From assembly GCA_946480635.1 (NCBI GenBank), contig CAMLKV010000083.1:1-8503 (forward strand): a stretch of 8,503 nt of DNA, in the 5' to 3' direction. Positions 6,001-8,503 of this stretch are shown one piece after another (position 1 is the first letter of the stretch; every line of letters begins with the position of its first letter). The notes beneath the pieces were generated by a model, which worked only from the letters and a program-made list of their open reading frames with translations, was not told where the DNA came from and made no database searches. Both the position numbers and the translations under genes were made by a program. The DNA is from an uncultured Flavobacterium sp. (GTDB lineage: Bacteria; Bacteroidota; Bacteroidia; Flavobacteriales; Flavobacteriaceae).

Positions 6001-8503
6001 TGTTAATTACTGCAGATATTTATCAAAAAGAAGATTTGCCAGATCCAGAACCTGAAGCTAACGATTTTGATTATTCCAGATTCGATGTTGTAAGGGTTTG
6101 GGAAGCTCCATATGATGGAACAATTACAATTAATGATAGTTTAGTTTTTCATCCTAGTACTGCTACAAGTCGCGCTGTTTTTTCTATTGAAACTAAATTG
6201 CAAGAATCTAATACTGTACCGTTTAGAATTTATATGAAACAGTTTACTAATTTGGATACTAGTGAGACTATTTCTCTGTCAAATTATTCTGGAAATAATC
6301 CACCATTAGGAAGTACCTTAAGTGGTATGTCAGTAAAAAAAGGACAAAAAATATTCTTCAGAGTTCAAAAAAATAGTGAAGATGCAAATGATATACTTGA
6401 TTCTAGTCCAATCATTAGTTACGTTGGACAAGGCTTTACTGATGCCAATGGTTACAATACTAAAGATTATGCCCATAGTACTGGCTTTAAACTAAATTCG
6501 GATACAGGTGAGGTATTGATTGAAGAGAGTGGTACAGTAGAAATTTCATGGAATGATTTAGCTCTAAATTTTACAGATGACGTTAAATTTAGAATAATTT
6601 CCAGATCATTTAGTGAAGCTGGAAATGTATTGTCAGAAGGGACTGTATTTGAATATGATTATAGTGCTAATGCAAGTGATACTTTATTAGGTACTACCAT
6701 AGGTCCTATAAGTATTACTACAGAAAGAGGCAAGACCGCTAGTGTTGGCTTCTTTTTTGAAGTAATTTCAGATTCAAATGTAAATTGGAATAATGTAAAC
6801 TGGTATCCTAAAGTTATTTTTGATCCAGTAGATAGTAATTCAGTTAATGGATTTACAAAATATGCTATTCCTATGCATACTATATTTCAAGAAGTAAATG
6901 ACATAAATATTAGAAACGCTGGAAATAGTTTGCAAGGGCAATACACATTTAAATGTACCAATGTTAATTTTCAAGGGGTTAGTGCTACTAACACTTATTA
7001 TGTTAAGCCAATTACGCCTAATATAACGAGTTCAAATCCTTATTCATTTACGCAGAACATTTCAGGATATTTCACTTTTGTAGTGAAGAAAAATGGGGTT
7101 CTTTTAGGTAAGAGAAAAGTGAGTATAATAAACGGTGCTTTTAATATTGATGATACTGCGCCTATTTCTTTTACGCTTTCAAATCCAAATGAGCTGAATC
7201 AAGTCTCATTTGAATATTATGCGGATGGTAATTTAAATTTAGATCTGTTTTATAAATACACAAATCAAGTATCATACGAAAGCTCATGTAGTACAACAGT
7301 TAGTGGAAATGAGTTTATTTCAGGAGCTGCAAACATTATTATAGCGACATCTGCAAGTGCTTTTGATACAGAGAATACAAGCGCATTATCAAATTTCAGA
7401 AGGATTTTGATTTATCCTTGTACAAATCTTAATAAAAAATTAGGTCCAATGCACCGTAATTGGGGTCAGTTTTTATACAATTCAAGTTTTAATAGTAATG
7501 CTGCAATACCTTCAGATCAATATGGGAAGTTAATCGATGTTGCTGATTTATATTCAAATGTAAATCAATTTAACCCTTTATCATCTAATTGCGAACAATA
7601 TGCCAACTCACCTGAAGATCAGCAGGCATATGAAGATTGTATGAACGGCTCCATGAACGGAACCTTTGGAATACCAGGTGATGGTACTATTGATCCTGAG
7701 AATGTGGGAGACATGACGGATACATTACTAAACAATGCAGCATTTATGTTGATGCGTGCAAAAATAGAAACTGATGCCAATTTAACTCGTCGTTGGATTG
7801 GTATGTTTAAAGATTCTTATTCGGAAATAAGTGCCATAAATTGTGGTACTTCTCAAGCTGGCTTTTTTCCTGAAGATTATTTTGGTCATGAAGGGGAGGA
7901 GAGTGAGCCATTACAATCAAACTTGTTTACAGGAATGTTTGGAGTGGACAAGGAGCATAGAAGTGTTGCTGTTTCATATTCAGGAGGTTATGGTAGTATA
8001 AGTGCCTCATCAAGTCAATCACGATATAGTAATTTACTATCTGATTTTATAGATGTAAATGGAGACAGCTATCCAGATGTAATTACCACAGGATCTTACT
8101 TTAAGACTACTATGACTGGCGGTCATAAAAATCAAAATGCAGGTTTTGGAAATGCTAATTCTAGTGATAGTTCCAATTTATCAATGGCTTTTAGTAAAGG
8201 ATATACTATAGCTGGTAGAGGTGGAACTAAGACGAAAAGTAGTAACAATGGGAATCCTTCATTTTCAGCTGGGTTGGGACTTAATTTGAATTTATCAGGT
8301 AGTAATTCGGAAAAACAATCATTTATAGACATTAACGGTGATGGACTAGTTGATATGTTTAATACAGAAGCTAGTAGTAGTAATCCTGTAAAGTTTAACT
8401 ATGGAGGAAGTTTTAGTAGTACTCAAGACGTATTTCAGTATGTAGCTCCTGTTACGACAAAACCGTCTACATTAAATGCGCCATCTCTTAATGTATCAAT
8501 GTC
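3045..8503 (+). CDS. Giant SpvB/TcB-like (RHS-family) exported protein, 3' end outside window
   Basis: The frame is open from ATG 3045 to the window edge: 1,819 complete codons and no stop. An in-frame stop at 3015-3017 makes 3045 the first possible ATG. Residues 1-35 are a signal sequence with basic KRNRKSKSAK and a hydrophobic core; LLSC at 22-25 is a possible lipobox. Residues 36-400 are beta-rich and unassigned. Residues 399-460 end in VPESPQTSAFTPTMMGDIK, a lead-in I associate with Bacteroidetes SpvB proteins. The SpvB/TcB N-terminal domain begins near 460, with GDANVSYPIKIPSGRNG (482-498), LSISYNSDAGNGWLGEGW (503-520) and NINIP. Four FG-GAP/VCBS-like calcium loops follow: DMNGDGLED (869-877), DSNGDQLPD (952-960), DVNGDSYPD (1670-1678) and DINGDGLVD (1762-1770). 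In Tc toxins this region forms the beta-propeller of the B component, and B with C encloses the toxic C-terminus. An insertion at about 980-1660 holds jelly-roll-like segments (RVWEAPYDGT at 1017-1026, KKGQKIFFRVQ at 1098-1108, VNWYPKVIF at 1251-1259). RHS repeats and a toxin tail would be expected beyond the window but are not seen. It is second in the operon, without a Shine-Dalgarno sequence. A non-toxic giant adhesin is the main alternative. Confidence 0.88.
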   Translation, partial: MYYFFKRNRKSKSAKFLSYFLLLSCLYSGYSGYSAELFTNFVKHTLKGSHLKCHGWNYVNSINPLQYNYDTAKENVNSLKEPRNGIVTHVSPLSVVKYFEYSSDLKEGQIGVTKKGKHDFVYDNIFKLNISNQNIEDKEVYLVYELKGVDSSTLPSKSINLNPVTNGYVVKFNNQWQHIEERVPEGWVQNGFNTVFFTIPKNALYSYTVKDLKIVLKERKENSHLIQINNCFSFLNNGHHIYFNGFLPSRIVDKGYVLKVNGQSIKITGNLFEEKIACPDISKSLVFSLFKDGYLIDEITQKIDKSIQSDLAYDLEPLDLKITTPVNKYSDYFLYESNIKPFDELRKIDIPSFETSFVNVTRNQSAFRVKSLKVKDSTSFKLFIGYDPALLPSGYTSKDIQTFHFDRNYKKWVPIKRDSIIADQNIIVSTFNKNGDYVNGIVQVPESPQTSAFTPTMMGDIKVANPSTGVTMMSPPEVSQKGDANVSYPIKIPSGRNGLQPNLSISYNSDAGNGWLGEGWNINIPAITLDTKWGSPTFDQAKESELYLLNGEPLMYPKTLNNQDWMPNRHQEIGGLYSTAGMNRTGNLNFTYRKLQSFDKIERIGSGTTNYVWKVTDTNGTIYWYGGKNTVDDNAVIKNNQGHIVHWSLYMVEDVYTNNIKYLYNKQVLSSLSGINQNLNGGLVYNIKTIKYTGHGGTDGKYKIDFINETAINRPDININARLGLKQVQPYRLSRIDVAYDTQAVRSYKLEYVLGRFEKTLLKKAIETDTNGANTYEHVFEYYDDIADNILFEKSVDSNIEDADPDYLMNIGGGSSLNASEKTEFSWDVRPAVGLELFYKTNRPQRMFTVGFPFGESYQTSKGKIMFSDMNGDGLEDILYKKDNKLFYKPRVENSLLTFGNDVELFNINQFSKTKGKTKTMFGESLDFMAGGFYGGKKRFKSEETTSIYLNDSNGDQLPDIVRDGVVYFNNGANGFETSSANTPNMLITADIYQKEDLPDPEPEANDFDYSRFDVVRVWEAPYDGTITINDSLVFHPSTATSRAVFSIETKLQESNTVPFRIYMKQFTNLDTSETISLSNYSGNNPPLGSTLSGMSVKKGQKIFFRVQKNSEDANDILDSSPIISYVGQGFTDANGYNTKDYAHSTGFKLNSDTGEVLIEESGTVEISWNDLALNFTDDVKFRIISRSFSEAGNVLSEGTVFEYDYSANASDTLLGTTIGPISITTERGKTASVGFFFEVISDSNVNWNNVNWYPKVIFDPVDSNSVNGFTKYAIPMHTIFQEVNDINIRNAGNSLQGQYTFKCTNVNFQGVSATNTYYVKPITPNITSSNPYSFTQNISGYFTFVVKKNGVLLGKRKVSIINGAFNIDDTAPISFTLSNPNELNQVSFEYYADGNLNLDLFYKYTNQVSYESSCSTTVSGNEFISGAANIIIATSASAFDTENTSALSNFRRILIYPCTNLNKKLGPMHRNWGQFLYNSSFNSNAAIPSDQYGKLIDVADLYSNVNQFNPLSSNCEQYANSPEDQQAYEDCMNGSMNGTFGIPGDGTIDPENVGDMTDTLLNNAAFMLMRAKIETDANLTRRWIGMFKDSYSEISAINCGTSQAGFFPEDYFGHEGEESEPLQSNLFTGMFGVDKEHRSVAVSYSGGYGSISASSSQSRYSNLLSDFIDVNGDSYPDVITTGSYFKTTMTGGHKNQNAGFGNANSSDSSNLSMAFSKGYTIAGRGGTKTKSSNNGNPSFSAGLGLNLNLSGSNSEKQSFIDINGDGLVDMFNTEASSSNPVKFNYGGSFSSTQDVFQYVAPVTTKPSTLNAPSLNVSM

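Noticed and set aside
8132..8332. Minus-strand frame of 66 codons
   Set aside because: Antisense of a Ser/Gly/Asn-rich part of the giant protein that runs into the fourth calcium-loop motif; no independent evidence.

Overview
The window looks like a low-GC member of the Bacteroidetes, most likely a flavobacterium. Three signs support this: a C-terminal type IX secretion (T9SS) type A sorting domain on the first large protein, a promoter matching the Bacteroidetes TTG / TAnnTTTG consensus, and A/T-rich leaders without a Shine-Dalgarno sequence. All real coding sequence lies on the + strand.

Region 1 (about 1-540) has no convincing protein gene but is clearly not ordinary spacer. Its G+C is about 36% by hand count, against 5 G/C in the next 60 bases. 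It is packed with long, nearly perfect inverted repeats: 27-94, 354-415, 423-487 and 518-538, with smaller ones at 123-151 and 181-199. I read it as a candidate structured non-coding RNA or hairpin-rich DNA element, cut by the left window edge. I cannot assign it to a known RNA family. Region 2 (541-1140) is very A/T-rich spacer with no gene I can support.

Region 3 (1141-8503) is an apparent two-gene operon. A promoter at 1141-1171 precedes a 591-residue secreted protein (1237-3012). This has a signal peptide, a Bacteroidetes surface-protein domain with a 'YLSLKYG ... GLGKD ... LLWGHNG' signature, an Ig/PKD-like segment and a T9SS sorting tail. After 32 bases a giant gene starts at 3045 and stays open to the right edge (1,819 complete codons). 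It encodes a signal sequence, about 420 residues of unassigned beta-rich sequence, an SpvB/TcB-type N-terminal domain and four FG-GAP/VCBS-like calcium-binding motifs. A long insertion splits those four motifs into two pairs. This is the architecture of Tc-toxin B-component/SpvB/RHS proteins, here in an exported Bacteroidetes version. Any RHS repeats, core and variable C-terminal toxin would lie beyond the window.

Together the operon suggests a surface-delivered or secreted RHS/SpvB-type polymorphic effector (or giant adhesin) made with a smaller T9SS-exported partner. That joint function is inference. No TcA-type pore component, immunity gene or mobile-element gene is visible.
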